From JACKII01 sp963807085 (GTDB lineage: Bacteria > Pseudomonadota > Alphaproteobacteria > Bin95), in NCBI GenBank assembly GCA_963807085.1, contig CAWEBB010000026.1:18442-82441 (forward strand): DNA of 64,000 nt, in the 5' to 3' direction. Each line of letters opens with the position of its first letter. Position 1 is the first letter of the stretch. Of the stretch, positions 12,990-24,235 are shown in pieces. The translations under genes and the position numbers were made by a program. The notes below the pieces were generated by a model that did no database searches, was not told the DNA's origin, and was given only the letters and a program-made list of their open reading frames with translations.

Positions 12990-14854
12990 TTCACCATCCC
13001 GCTGCGGGCGCGTCGCAGCGCTTCCGCCTTTTCTTCATCCCACCACCACATGGAAATGTCCGTACCCATGCGAGGTATCACTGCAGGGTAGCTGAACTTG
13101 TCCCAATAGAGGATACGATCTACCGAAAGATACCAGTTCGGCACGACGAAGTGATGGGATAACAAAACCCGGTCCAGGGCTCGTGTGCGCGTCACCAGCA
13201 CCTGCCGGGTCGGGGCGGCGATCAGCTTTTGGACCAGAACGTCCACCACAGGGTCTTTCAGCCCGGCATAATTCCGGGAAGACGGCTGATCGGCCGCTTC
13301 GCTCGTCCAATAGCTGCGTTGCTCGTTCCCCGGCAAATCGCTCTGTCCCCAACCGAGCGAGATCATGTCATAGTCTCGTGCCCGAATGCGGTTGATGTAC
13401 TGGGCATCGTCCACCTCGCGGATTATCATATCGATGCCGAGCCGCCGCAGATTGCGCTGAAACGGCAGCACCACCCGCCGGAACGCGCCGCCCGCCCGCA
13501 GCAGCATTTCGAAGCGCAGTTGGCGGCCTGTTTCCGCATCGACCATTTTCAGGTCTCTTACCTCGTAACCTGCCTCGAACAGCAGGGCGAACGCCTTGCG
13601 CAAATTGTCCCGCGGCCAGCCGCTGCCGTCGGTCACCGGCGGTTCGGGCGGCGGGCCGAACACCTCGGACGAAAGCCGGTCCCGATAAGGCTCGAGCAAT
13701 TCCAGCTCTTCCGGCGACGGCGGCCCCGAGGCGGCCAGTTCCGAGTTCGAGAACAAACTGGTCGACCTTGTGTACTGCCCGAAAAACAGGTTCTCGTTCG
13801 TCCATTCAAAATCGAAGGCCAGCGCAATGGCCTTGCGCACCCGTATATCGGCGAAAACGGACCGCCGCAGGTTCATGACGAACGCCTGCATGCCCGCCGG
13901 GCGTTCGTGGGGAATCGCCTCTTTCTTCAGCCATCCGTTGCGCACCGCCTCGATGTTGTAGTCCTGCGCCCAGGCCTTGGCCTGGTTTTCCATGTAGAAG
14001 TCGATATCGCCTGCCTTTACCGCCTCGCGGATAACGGTCGGATCCCGGTAGTAGTCGTAGCGGATCCGGTCGAAATTGTTCTGGCCCCGGTTCACGTTCA
14101 GGTCCTTGCCCCAATAATCTTCCACCCGTTCGAGCACGACATAGCGGCCGGGCTCGAAGTTAGCTACCTTGTACGGGCCGGAGCCGAGGGGCGGCTCCAG
14201 CGTCGTCTTGGTGAAGTCCCGGTCCTCCCAATAATGTTTCGGAAGCACCGGCAATTGGCCCAGGATCAGGGGAAGTTCGCGGTTTTCGCCCCCCTGAAAG
14301 CGGAAGGTCACGTCGCGCTCCCCGGTCACCTCCGCCGACGCGACGCTGCCATAGTAGAAGCGATAGAAGGGCTGTCCCTTCTCTTTCAGAGTGTTGAGCG
14401 AAAAGACCACGTCTTCCGGCGTGATTGGCCTGCCGTCGTGCCAGCGGGCCTTGGGGTTCAGGTGAAACGTGATCCAGGAGCGGTCTTCCGGATAGGTCAT
14501 CAATTCAGCGATCAGGCCGTATTCGGTAAACGGCTCGTCCGCGCTGGCGGTCAGCAGCGTTTCGGTGGTACTGCCGGCGCCCGCCGGGTTCCCTTTCGGA
14601 ATATAGGGGTTGAAGCTGTCGAAGGTGCCGCTCGCCGACATATGCATCGTCCCTGCCTTGGGCGCGTTCGGATCGACATAGTCGAAATGCGGAAAACCCG
14701 CCGGGTATTTGGGTTCGCCATGCATTGCGATGGCGTGCGCCCGCTCGATCAGTTTCTGTTCGGCCGACGCCAGCGATGGCATTGCCATGCCGGCCGTGAC
14801 GACCCAGGCCAACGCCAACCACAATGCCGCCATGCGGGGAACCTGCCGCGTCAC
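12986..14854 (-). CDS. yejA: YejA-type periplasmic substrate-binding protein of peptide ABC importer
   Basis: A 622-residue SBP_bac_5 family protein with a signal peptide (hydrophobic segment about residues 9-28, then SLASAEQ). Motifs include RWHDGRPITPEDVVFSLNTL and the C-terminal MWWWDEEKAEALRRARSG. It captures oligopeptides or peptide-like compounds in the periplasm for YejBEF. Unlike the permease and ATPase genes it is intact. It overlaps yejB by four bases and is the first gene of the operon; the 14855-15019 gap presumably holds the promoter. Confidence 0.92.
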   Translation of the reverse strand: MTRQVPRMAALWLALAWVVTAGMAMPSLASAEQKLIERAHAIAMHGEPKYPAGFPHFDYVDPNAPKAGTMHMSASGTFDSFNPYIPKGNPAGAGSTTETLLTASADEPFTEYGLIAELMTYPEDRSWITFHLNPKARWHDGRPITPEDVVFSLNTLKEKGQPFYRFYYGSVASAEVTGERDVTFRFQGGENRELPLILGQLPVLPKHYWEDRDFTKTTLEPPLGSGPYKVANFEPGRYVVLERVEDYWGKDLNVNRGQNNFDRIRYDYYRDPTVIREAVKAGDIDFYMENQAKAWAQDYNIEAVRNGWLKKEAIPHERPAGMQAFVMNLRRSVFADIRVRKAIALAFDFEWTNENLFFGQYTRSTSLFSNSELAASGPPSPEELELLEPYRDRLSSEVFGPPPEPPVTDGSGWPRDNLRKAFALLFEAGYEVRDLKMVDAETGRQLRFEMLLRAGGAFRRVVLPFQRNLRRLGIDMIIREVDDAQYINRIRARDYDMISLGWGQSDLPGNEQRSYWTSEAADQPSSRNYAGLKDPVVDVLVQKLIAAPTRQVLVTRTRALDRVLLSHHFVVPNWYLSVDRILYWDKFSYPAVIPRMGTDISMWWWDEEKAEALRRARSGMVN

Positions 14855-15019
14855 GGGCTTATGACCGGAACGCCGGGAAATGGGGCGTCGGCACTATCAA
14901 TGCCCGAGGCGCGGTTTCCGTCATGCAAGCTCCAGACCGGATTGATCCCGTCGTCGTTGTCGCTCGTTCAGGGCTGTTTGTGCGGGAATTAGTGTTACGC
15001 TCAAATTTCTTTTGCCAAA

Positions 15020-15799
15020 TCACTTTTGCGAAAGTAGCGTCACCGCCTGTTCGTGTACACGCGCATCGCCCGCCGCAATCACCGTGCCATCGCTCTCCAG
15101 GCCGAGCCGCCGGCCCGCCCAATCCGTGATCAGCCCGCCCGCCCCTTGAACCACCGGCGCGAGCGCCATGAAATCATAGGTCTGCATGCCTGCCTCGATC
15201 GTGGCGTCCACACAACCGGAGGCGACCAATGCGTAGCCATAGCAATCGCCGCCATAGTTGCACCCGGCCGAAGCGCTGCGCACGCGCTCGAACGCGGCAA
15301 TCTGCGGACCGGCAAACATATCGGGCGACGTGGTGTTGATCCAGGCCTGCGCGAGGCTGTCACAGGTTCGTGTCTTTACGGGCGCACCGTTGAGCGTCGT
15401 GGCGCGGCCGACCACACCCACCCAGCGCTCGTCCAGGACCGGCATGTCGATCACACCCAGAACCGGCTCGCCCTTATAGGCCAGTCCGATCAGCGTGCCG
15501 AACGTGGGCTTCCCCACGACGAAGGCGCGGGTGCCGTCCAGCGGGTCCAAAATCCAGACGAAATCGGCGTCGGCACGTTCGCTGCCGTGCTCCTCGCCGA
15601 TAATGCCGTGCTCGGGCGCCTCGCGGTTCAACAACCGCCGGATCGCGGCCTCGGCCTCCCGGTCCGCGCGCGTCACCGGCGATGCATCCCCCTTGCGAAT
15701 CACATCCAGATCGGCGCGGAAATACCTGCGCAAAACAGGGCGGCTGAGATTTGCCGCCCTTTCTGCCAGATCGATCAAATCCTGGGGTATGGGGATCAT
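15020..15799 (-). CDS. hisN: Histidinol-phosphatase, inositol monophosphatase family
   Basis: A 259-residue Mg-dependent phosphatase with the family metal-binding motifs GEEHG (about 66-70), DPLDGTRAF (about 83-91) and a C-terminal variant YDFMALAPVVQGAGG. The all-alpha HisN form hydrolyses histidinol phosphate in histidine synthesis in alphaproteobacteria. Other inositol-monophosphatase activities cannot be excluded from sequence. Single gene on the minus strand, no his neighbours. Confidence 0.85.
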   Translation of the reverse strand: MIPIPQDLIDLAERAANLSRPVLRRYFRADLDVIRKGDASPVTRADREAEAAIRRLLNREAPEHGIIGEEHGSERADADFVWILDPLDGTRAFVVGKPTFGTLIGLAYKGEPVLGVIDMPVLDERWVGVVGRATTLNGAPVKTRTCDSLAQAWINTTSPDMFAGPQIAAFERVRSASAGCNYGGDCYGYALVASGCVDATIEAGMQTYDFMALAPVVQGAGGLITDWAGRRLGLESDGTVIAAGDARVHEQAVTLLSQK

Positions 15800-15843
15800 G
15801 CCTGCCTCTCTGCCTGACCGCCTCTCCGGCTGGCCGCGCTGGC

Positions 15844-16605
15844 TTACTGCTGGGCCGGCTGCGCTGCGCCTTCCGCGTTCGGCGGCTTTTCCGTACCTTC
15901 GGCGTTCGGCGGCTTTTCCGTACCTTCGGCGTTCGGCTGCTCTTGTGCACCTTCGGCGTTAGGCTGCTCTTGTGCACCTTCGGCGTTAGGCTGCTCTTGC
16001 GCGCCTTCGGCCTTCGGCGCCTCTTGCGCACCTTCGGCCTTGGGCGCCTCTTCCGCGCCTTCGGCGGCCGGCTCCGGCAGGGGCGGCGGGTTTTCAGTGT
16101 GCGAGCGCAGAAAGGCGATTACGTCCGCCCGGTCTTCCGGTTTTTTCAGGCCGACAAACGACATTTTCGTGCCCGGAACGTCGTTCCGCGGATCGTAGAG
16201 AAATTTGTTCAGTTCCTCATAGGTCCAGGTGCCGCCCAACTCCTGGAAAGCACCGGAATACGCGTAATCCTTCGTGCCGCGCTCGTGCCCTACTACATTC
16301 GCCAGGTTCGGGCCGACCTTGGTCGCCCCTCCCGCCTCGAACGTGTGGCAGGCCATGCATTTCTTCGCCACCTTCTCGCCATCCTCCACACTCGCATCGG
16401 CCATGAATACGGCGATCGGCTTCGGTCCGGCGGGCTCGGAGCTGTCCGTCGGCGCTGTGGGCGCAAGGTCGGCAAAAAGGTTGGGGCCTTCTCCGTGGGT
16501 GTCGTGGCTCGGGATCAATATCCGAGCGACAAGACCCAACAACATCGCAAGGACGCCGGCGGTCAGCACCGCGGCCGCGATCTTGTTGAACTCCAGGGTA
16601 TGCAT
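15844..16605 (-). CDS. Membrane-anchored c-type cytochrome with repeat tail
   Basis: A 253-residue protein: N-terminal membrane anchor (about 8-30), one haem site CMACH (83-87) and a probable axial Met at 148 in GTKMSF, the CycM/cytochrome c552 layout. In that family it passes electrons from the bc1 complex to terminal oxidase on the periplasmic face. Residues 181-243 are seven tandem 9-residue repeats of the form AEGAQEQPN, a flexible acidic and proline-containing tail not needed for haem binding. Normal family members end around residue 175-180. Confidence 0.88.
   Translation of the reverse strand: MHTLEFNKIAAAVLTAGVLAMLLGLVARILIPSHDTHGEGPNLFADLAPTAPTDSSEPAGPKPIAVFMADASVEDGEKVAKKCMACHTFEAGGATKVGPNLANVVGHERGTKDYAYSGAFQELGGTWTYEELNKFLYDPRNDVPGTKMSFVGLKKPEDRADVIAFLRSHTENPPPLPEPAAEGAEEAPKAEGAQEAPKAEGAQEQPNAEGAQEQPNAEGAQEQPNAEGTEKPPNAEGTEKPPNAEGAAQPAQQ
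15877..16065. repeat. 27-bp coding minisatellite in the cytochrome c tail
   Basis: Seven in-frame 27-bp units encode AEGAEEAPK, AEGAQEAPK, AEGAQEQPN (three times) and AEGTEKPPN (twice), followed by a partial AEGAAQP. Neighbouring copies are more alike than distant ones, the pattern expected of stepwise local duplication. Confidence 0.92.
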
Positions 16606-16799
16606 TTGCCAGCTTTCCTCACAATGGCGAGCGGGAGCATGCTTTCGTAGCGTGAGCGTGCTTTTTATAATGTAAGAGCACTAACGGCCAACCGGTCAGG
16701 GACGAATGCGGCTCAACGCCACTGCGGGAAAATCCGGGGCGCGCGACATCGACTTTGCGCAACCCCGGGCGCTAAACGTGCACCGTCAACCGCCTGCCT

Positions 16800-17060
16800 A
16801 GCTGTGAGATTGCAACAGGTTGTCCATTCGGACCTGACCGAGGAGACTACGGTTACCAAGCTTCGCCATCGACGACCATTCCCGCCTGTCGTTTACCCAA
16901 ATCCAGCCTGACGAGAAAGCGGTCAGCGCCGTGCAACACCTGAAAGCGGCCATTGCCAGGTACCGGACCCTCGGCATCGCCGTCTCCGGCATCATGACCG
17001 ACGGTTCCCGCCTGGTTCTTCCTCCGGAAACAGTCTGGGAGACGAGCGATCCGGGCAACG
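16800..17060 (+). pseudogene. IS481-family transposase remnant
   Basis: The plus-strand frame from 16862 reads FAIDDHSRLSFTQIQPDEKA, then VQHLKAAIARYRTLGIAVSGIMTDGSR. This matches the IS481 integrase core, where an AIDDHSRLAY block and a VLTDNGSxYRS block carry catalytic aspartates. The second block is damaged (MTDGSRL instead of MTDNGS). No start, no rest of the DDE domain and no inverted repeats are seen. The remainder of 16606-17166 shows no gene. Based on motif recall only. Confidence 0.6.
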
Positions 17061-17166
17061 GCCAAGCCTGTGATCGCCGGTTCCGGATCGCTTCCTCACG
17101 GGCTCGAAGGGGCCGCGGCAGCGACGACGCCAAGGGCTGGCTCGGAACTCATCGCCCTTAGATCGA

Positions 17167-18120
17167 TCAGGCGCGGGGGTGTGCCTTACGATAGATATCG
17201 AGCAGGCGCGCCTCGTCGACGTCGGTATAGCGTTGGGTGGTGCTCAGCGAGGCGTGCCCCAAAAGCTCCTGGATGGTGCGCAGATCGCCGCCCGCCCCCA
17301 GCAAGTGGCTGGCAAAGCTATGGCGCAGCGCATGCGGTGTCGCCCGCTCGTCCAGCCCCAGTAGCGGTCGCAACGCCCGCAGGCGTTTTTGCACCATCCC
17401 CGGCGACAACCGCTTGCCGCGGGCCCCGACGAACAGCGGCCCCTCGCGCGTAAGGCCGAACGGGCAGGCGTCGAGGTAGGCGTGGGTCATGGCCGCCACC
17501 GTCGGAAGCATCGGCACCAGCCGTTCCTTCTGCCCCTTGCCCCGCACCCGGACGCTGCCGCCAAAGGGAAATGCGCCGCGATCCAGGCCCAACGCCTCAC
17601 CGATGCGCAACCCGCAGCCGTAGAGCAGGGAGAAAACCGCCTGGTCGCGCAGCCCGATCCAGCGCTCCTCATGGTCGTCGGCCGTTTCGACCAACGCGGC
17701 GGCCTGCCGCACCTCCAGCGGGCGGGGGGCAGGTTTCGCCACCTTCGGCGAGCGCAGGGCGGAAAGCCCGCCAATGCCGACCTCCCCCTGCCGGCGCAGA
17801 TAGCCGTCCAGGCTGCGCAAGGCCGAAACGCCCAGCGCCCGTGACCCTGCCGACTGGCCGCGGCGGTGCTGCGACGCCTGCCAGGCTCTCAGGTCGCTGA
17901 CGCCCAACGCGCCGAGGTCGGAAAGGCCGGCGCCATGCCCCAGATGGTCAGCCAAGAACCTGCCGAAACCCATCACATCGTGAGTATAGATCGCGACGGT
18001 TCGGGCCGACAGCCGCCGTTCGCCGCTCATCCAGCCCTGCCACCGGCGCACCGCCGCGGCGAGGTCGGGCGCGAACGGGGTCAGATCAGGCTCGGTTGGG
18101 GTTCGGAAAGGTTCAGCCAT
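17167..18120 (-). CDS. xerC: Tyrosine recombinase XerC
   Basis: A 317-residue site-specific recombinase resolving chromosome dimers at dif with XerD. Catalytic residues are all visible: R172 (GCGLRIGEAL), K195, H263 and R266 (HALRHSFA), H289 (LLGH) and nucleophile Y298 (TTQRYTDV). The N-terminal SAM-like domain is at about 18-110. The ATG at 18120 (MAEPFRTP) was chosen because the open frame upstream lies inside the DUF484 gene. The two genes overlap by 40 bases. Confidence 0.94.
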   Translation of the reverse strand: MAEPFRTPTEPDLTPFAPDLAAAVRRWQGWMSGERRLSARTVAIYTHDVMGFGRFLADHLGHGAGLSDLGALGVSDLRAWQASQHRRGQSAGSRALGVSALRSLDGYLRRQGEVGIGGLSALRSPKVAKPAPRPLEVRQAAALVETADDHEERWIGLRDQAVFSLLYGCGLRIGEALGLDRGAFPFGGSVRVRGKGQKERLVPMLPTVAAMTHAYLDACPFGLTREGPLFVGARGKRLSPGMVQKRLRALRPLLGLDERATPHALRHSFASHLLGAGGDLRTIQELLGHASLSTTQRYTDVDEARLLDIYRKAHPRA

Positions 18121-18848
18121 GCGCGGATCGTAACGGCCAGCGTGCTCGCGAGGAAGCGCAGCAGTTCGGTGTTTTGACGGGGATGGAAGCGCTCCGGCTC
18201 GCGCGAGGCGATCGCCAGCAAGCCGGGCGGTACGGTTTCGTGGATGGAAAGACGCAGCCAGACGACCGAACGGGCGAGGCCCGCCGCCCCGCCGAACATG
18301 GCGGGATCGGGCGGATCCAACGTGCCGATCACCCGGACGTCCTGCGAGCGTCCCAGGCGCGAATCCACATCGCCCCCCGCCAGCATGGTCAGCCCCGCCT
18401 TGACGCCCGGGATGGCCCGGTCCGGCGAGGATTCGATGCCCAGCATGACCACATCGGTGCCAAGCATCTCCGCCCAGTCTTCCACGACGGTCGCAATGGC
18501 GTGGCTGAAGGTCGGCGCGGCGAGCAAGGCCAGAACAGCCTTGTGAACGGCCTGCTGTGTCGCCTTGTTGGTCCGGCTTACCGACAGCAGTTCCCGGCTG
18601 GCACCCTTCAGTGCCTCCATCTCGCGGCGCTGACGGTCGACCAAGAAGCGCTGGAAATCCACGATGCCATGACCTTGATCCTGTTCGGGCGGAGTCATCG
18701 CGAACAGCAGGTCGGGATTTTGGGCGAGAAAGTCCGGATGCTGGCGCAGCCACGCAGCAACCGCCTCTGCCGAAAGCGTCTCGGCAGGCGGCGCACGGCG
18801 GCGCTTCGGTTGCGGATTCTGCGGCACCTGCCCGCTCCTCCCTGTCAT
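18081..18848 (-). CDS. DUF484 family protein
   Basis: A 255-residue protein with the DUF484 N-terminal signature AWLRQHPDFLAQNPDLL, then a coiled region (about 65-85) and a GAF-like C-terminal half. Its biochemical role is not established, but it is found directly upstream of xerC across proteobacteria, as here. It lies four bases after the transaldolase gene and probably shares its transcript. Confidence 0.88.
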   Translation of the reverse strand: MTGRSGQVPQNPQPKRRRAPPAETLSAEAVAAWLRQHPDFLAQNPDLLFAMTPPEQDQGHGIVDFQRFLVDRQRREMEALKGASRELLSVSRTNKATQQAVHKAVLALLAAPTFSHAIATVVEDWAEMLGTDVVMLGIESSPDRAIPGVKAGLTMLAGGDVDSRLGRSQDVRVIGTLDPPDPAMFGGAAGLARSVVWLRLSIHETVPPGLLAIASREPERFHPRQNTELLRFLASTLAVTIRAWLNLSEPQPSLI

Positions 18849-18852
18849 CCGT

Positions 18853-19515
18853 CTATTGTTCCAGGATGGACTGACCGGTCTTTTCCCAGTCAGCCAGGAA
18901 AGCGGCCAGCCCCTTGTCCGTCAGAGGATGATTGTACAATTGGCGGATCACATTCGGCGGCAAGGTCGATACATGGGCGCCCATCTTGGCCGCCTGCAGC
19001 AGGTGCACGGGGTGGCGGATGGAAGCGACCAGCACCTCTGTTTCGATGGCATCATATTGCCGGTAAATCTGGAGGATGTCGCCGATCAACTGCATCCCGT
19101 CCTGAGAAAGATCGTCGAGCCGCCCGACAAACGGCGAGATAAACGAGGCGCCGGCCTTTGCCGCCAACAAGGCCTGGGTGGCCGAGAAACAGAGGGTGAC
19201 GTTAACCATTGTTCCTTCCCCCCGCAGCGCCTTACAGGTTTTCAGCCCGTCGACGGTCAGCGGTACCTTCACGACCACGTTGGGCGCGATCTTCGCCAGT
19301 CGGCGGCCCTCGGCCAGCATGGTCTCGAAGTCCATCGCGGCCACTTCCGCAGACACCGGGCCGGGCACGACCTCGCAAATCGCCGCTATCACGTCAACGA
19401 TCTTTTGGCCGGTTTTCGCCATCAGCGACGGGTTCGTCGTCACCCCGTCCAGCAGGCCGGTTTCGCTCAAATCGCGGATTTCGTTCAGGTCCGCAGTATC
19501 GACAAAGAACTTCAT
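18853..19515 (-). CDS. tal: Transaldolase, small (FSA/TalC-like) class
   Basis: A 220-residue class of transaldolase (usual length 214-222) beginning MKFFVDTADLNEIRDL, with DGVTTNPSL and the Schiff-base lysine K83 in VVVKVPLT. It transfers dihydroxyacetone units between sugar phosphates in the pentose phosphate pathway; some members act as fructose-6-phosphate aldolase. First gene of the minus-strand tal-DUF484-xerC unit, divergent from priA. Confidence 0.92.
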   Translation of the reverse strand: MKFFVDTADLNEIRDLSETGLLDGVTTNPSLMAKTGQKIVDVIAAICEVVPGPVSAEVAAMDFETMLAEGRRLAKIAPNVVVKVPLTVDGLKTCKALRGEGTMVNVTLCFSATQALLAAKAGASFISPFVGRLDDLSQDGMQLIGDILQIYRQYDAIETEVLVASIRHPVHLLQAAKMGAHVSTLPPNVIRQLYNHPLTDKGLAAFLADWEKTGQSILEQ

Positions 19516-19654
19516 TTACCATCTCCGCCGCTCGGCCCCCCGTGACCGTGGGAGCGCGACCGGGTATGGTTTCGGCATCGGATTCGTTGAGGGCAGTCTA
19601 GCGGAAGCTGCCGAGCGAGACTAGGCCAGACCCCCCTTTTCGTCAGATCGTCAG

Positions 19655-21859
19655 ATGGAACATCACCAGACAGTCCCGGTCGGGCTCCCCACCATCCTGC
19701 CGTTCGAGCGGCCGCTGACCTATGCCGTGCCAGAGGGCATGCATCTGGCGCCGGGCGACTGGGTGGAGGTGCCGCTCGGCAAGCGCAGCCTGATCGGCGT
19801 CGTGTGGGATGCGGACGATCAGCCCTGTACAGGCCAGGAGGTTGCGCCGGAAAAACTCAAACCGGTGGCCGCCCGTCTTGACGCGCCGCAGATGCGGAAG
19901 CCGCTGCGGCAGGTGATCGACTGGGTGGCAGCCTACACACTCAGCCCGCATGGCGCGGTCTTGCGCATGGCGACACACCTGCCCGCCCTGATTCAACCGG
20001 AAGCCGCCCGCACCGCGTACCGCGCGAGCGACACCATGCCGGACGGCGTGCGGGTGACGGCGGCCCGGCAAAAGGTGCTGGAAGCCGCGTCCGCCTCTTC
20101 GCTTTCCGGCCGCCCGCTTGCCGCGCGCGAGTTGGCGCAAACCGCCGGGGTCAGCGATGCGGTCGTGCGCGCCATGGCGGATGCGGGCCTGCTGCAACGC
20201 GTCGCCCTGCTGCCCCGCCGGCCGCCGGCCCCCGATCCCAGCCTCGCCGGCCCTGCGCTTTCGCCGGAACAGCAGGCCGCGGCGCGCACGCTGGCAGAAG
20301 CCGTCGAGGCAGAGCAGTTCCAGGTCGATCTGCTGGATGGCGTCACCGGCTCCGGCAAGACCGAGGTCTATTTCGAGGCCATTGCCGCCGCCCTGCGTGC
20401 GGGCGGCCAAGCGCTCGTGCTGCTGCCGGAGATCGCCTTGACGGCGCAATGGCTGGACAGGTTCCACGCCCGGTTCGGCGCAGCCCCTATCGTCTGGCAT
20501 TCCGAGATCGGGCCGCCCGCTCGCCGGCGCGCCTGGCGCTGGATCGCAGACGGCAGTGCCAAAATCGTCGTCGGCGCCCGCTCGGCGCTGTTTCTACCCT
20601 TCGCCGACCTGCGGCTGATCGTGGTGGACGAGGAACACGACCAGGCCTTCAAACAGGAAGACGGCGTGCACTACCACGCCCGCGATATCGCCATCGTCCG
20701 CGCCCGGTACGAATCGGCGCCGATCTGCCTGGCCTCCGCCACGCCATCGCTGGAGACCGTCGCGAATGTCGAGCGTGGCCGCTATCGCCGCCTGGCCCTG
20801 CCGGACAGGCACGGCGGCGCCAGCATGCCCACGGTTGAAGTGGTCGACCTGATCAAGCAGCCGCCCCCGCGCGGCCAGTGGATCGCACCGCCGCTGGCCG
20901 ATGCGGTCTCGCAAGCGCTGGCGGACGGGGAACAGGCGCTGCTGTTCCTGAACCGGCGCGGCTATGCCCCGCTGACGCTCTGCCGGACCTGCGGCCATCG
21001 CTTCGCCTGCCCCTACTGCTCCGCGTGGCTGGTGGAACACCGCTATACCGGCCGCCTGCAATGCCATCATTGCGGCCATAGCGAGCGCCTGCCGTCCGCC
21101 TGCCCCACCTGCAACGCGACGGAAAGCTTCGCCGCCTGCGGCCCCGGTGTCGAACGGATCGCGGAAGAAGTGGCCGGGCGCTGGCCCGAGGCGCGGGTGG
21201 CCGTCATGTCCTCCGACCTGCTGCCGGGGCCGCAGGCCGTGGCGGAGCTGATCCGCGCCATCGGCGAGCACGAGATCGATCTGATCGTCGGCACGCAATT
21301 GATCGCCAAGGGCCATCATTTCCCGTTGCTGACAGTGGTCGGCGTCATCGACTCTGACCTGGGCCTGGCGGGCGGCGACCTGCGCGCATCGGAACGGACT
21401 TTTCAGCTTTTGACCCAAGTGGCGGGCCGCGCCGGCCGGGCCGAGAAACCGGGCCGCGTTTTGTTGCAGACGGCGGAACCGTCACAGCCGGTGCTCCAGG
21501 CCCTCGCCGCCGGCGACCGGGACGGGTTCTATCGGGTCGAGGCGGCGGCCAGACGCGATTCCCGCATGCCGCCGTTCGGCCGGCTGGCGGCCCTCATCGT
21601 CTCCGCCAACGAGCTGGGCCCCGCGATGACGTTCGCTCAGCAACTGGCCGCGACCGCCCCGCACGGCGAGAAAGTCCGGGTGCTGGGGCCGGCGCCCGCG
21701 CCGCTCTCCCTCATCCGCGGACGGCACCGGGTGCGCCTGTTGTTGCATGCGGCCCGTGACGTGAATGTGCCGCTAATTCTGCGTGACTGGCTTGGCGGGG
21801 CCAAGCCGAGCGGAAGCGTGCGCCTGACGATCGACATGGATCCGTACAGCTTCCTTTGA
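19655..21859 (+). CDS. priA: Primosomal protein N' (replication restart helicase PriA)
   Basis: A 734-residue PriA: N-terminal 3'-DNA-binding domain, Walker A GVTGSGKTEVY (about 228-238), DEEHD box near 328, and a zinc-binding cysteine cluster CRTCGHRFACPYC ... CHHCGHSERLPSACPTC. It reloads the replisome at stalled forks. Divergent from tal and upstream of the atp genes, a conserved alphaproteobacterial arrangement. Full length and intact. Confidence 0.95.
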   Translation: MEHHQTVPVGLPTILPFERPLTYAVPEGMHLAPGDWVEVPLGKRSLIGVVWDADDQPCTGQEVAPEKLKPVAARLDAPQMRKPLRQVIDWVAAYTLSPHGAVLRMATHLPALIQPEAARTAYRASDTMPDGVRVTAARQKVLEAASASSLSGRPLAARELAQTAGVSDAVVRAMADAGLLQRVALLPRRPPAPDPSLAGPALSPEQQAAARTLAEAVEAEQFQVDLLDGVTGSGKTEVYFEAIAAALRAGGQALVLLPEIALTAQWLDRFHARFGAAPIVWHSEIGPPARRRAWRWIADGSAKIVVGARSALFLPFADLRLIVVDEEHDQAFKQEDGVHYHARDIAIVRARYESAPICLASATPSLETVANVERGRYRRLALPDRHGGASMPTVEVVDLIKQPPPRGQWIAPPLADAVSQALADGEQALLFLNRRGYAPLTLCRTCGHRFACPYCSAWLVEHRYTGRLQCHHCGHSERLPSACPTCNATESFAACGPGVERIAEEVAGRWPEARVAVMSSDLLPGPQAVAELIRAIGEHEIDLIVGTQLIAKGHHFPLLTVVGVIDSDLGLAGGDLRASERTFQLLTQVAGRAGRAEKPGRVLLQTAEPSQPVLQALAAGDRDGFYRVEAAARRDSRMPPFGRLAALIVSANELGPAMTFAQQLAATAPHGEKVRVLGPAPAPLSLIRGRHRVRLLLHAARDVNVPLILRDWLGGAKPSGSVRLTIDMDPYSFL

Positions 21860-21891
21860 CCTCGCCCCTGTCCTCTTCCTTTGACCTCGCC
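21851..21891. repeat. Duplicated 16-bp segment at the priA stop
   Basis: TTCCTTTGACCTCGCC occurs at 21851-21866 (covering the priA stop codon) and again at 21876-21891. The rest of the 243-base gap before atpH shows no gene. Confidence 0.8.
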
Positions 21892-22102
21892 TTGGCCTCA
21901 CCCGGCCGCCTCGCGGCACGGGAAAGCGTCCAGTTGTCGCGAGGGCGGGCAGGAGGACTCGCCATCGGCGCAAAACGTGTGCTACTCACCCGCTCAACCG
22001 ACGCACTGGTGCGTCCCGGCCGCCATCCCTGTGCCCCAGATTGCCGTACCGCCCGCACATAAATGGCCTTCAACCGCTTTTCCGCCGTGAGGTTTTCCGA
22101 CC

Positions 22103-22662
22103 GTGGCAACCAGCATTGGACCGGCTTCCGGGCTTGCCGAGCGCTACGCAGGCGCCCTTTACGAGCTGGCAGACGAACGCAAGATTCTCGACGAGGTCGC
22201 GGACGACCTGCGGGGTCTCAAAGAGCTTTGTGCCGAAAGCGCCGATTTTCGCCGCTTGATCCGCTCGCCGGTCATCCGCCGGGAAGATCAGGAAAAGGCG
22301 ATTGCGGCGATCGCCGAAAAATTCGGCGCTCAACAAATTACCACCAACTTCCTCCGCCTGGTCGCGCGCAACCGGCGTCTGTTTGCGTTGACCGAAATGG
22401 CGGAAGCATTTCTGGCTATCCTGGCGGACCGCCGGGGCGAGGTGCGGGCGAAAATCAGCTCGGCCCATGCCCTGAGCGATGAACAGATGTCCCGCCTGGA
22501 AAGCTCCCTTCGCGATGTCGCCGGGGCCAAAGTGACCTTGGAAACCGCCGTCGATCCTTCCTTATTGGGTGGCCTGGTCGTACAACTCGGCTCCCGCATG
22601 TATGACAGCTCGCTCCGCAGCAAACTTCAGCGTCTGCAGCACGCCATGAAAGGGGTCCAGTG

Positions 22663-22663
<1 letters not shown>
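22103..22663 (+). CDS. atpH: ATP synthase F1 subunit delta
   Basis: A 186-residue delta (OSCP-like) subunit linking F1 to the peripheral stalk. The N-terminal helical domain ERYAGALYELADE and the C-terminal VDPSLLGGLVVQLGSRMYDSSL block are typical. The start is a GTG at 22103 giving MATSIG. The stop overlaps the atpA start as TGATG, so translation is coupled. Confidence 0.95.
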
Positions 22664-24189
<1,526 letters not shown>

Positions 24190-24235
24190 CGCCACTGACC
24201 GGAAAGCCTGAAGCGAAAGCGGAGAACGAGGCGTT

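Noticed and set aside
18121..18753. N-terminal extension of XerC to 18753
   Set aside because: It would lie wholly inside the DUF484 gene in another frame; family length and the ATG at 18120 support the shorter protein.
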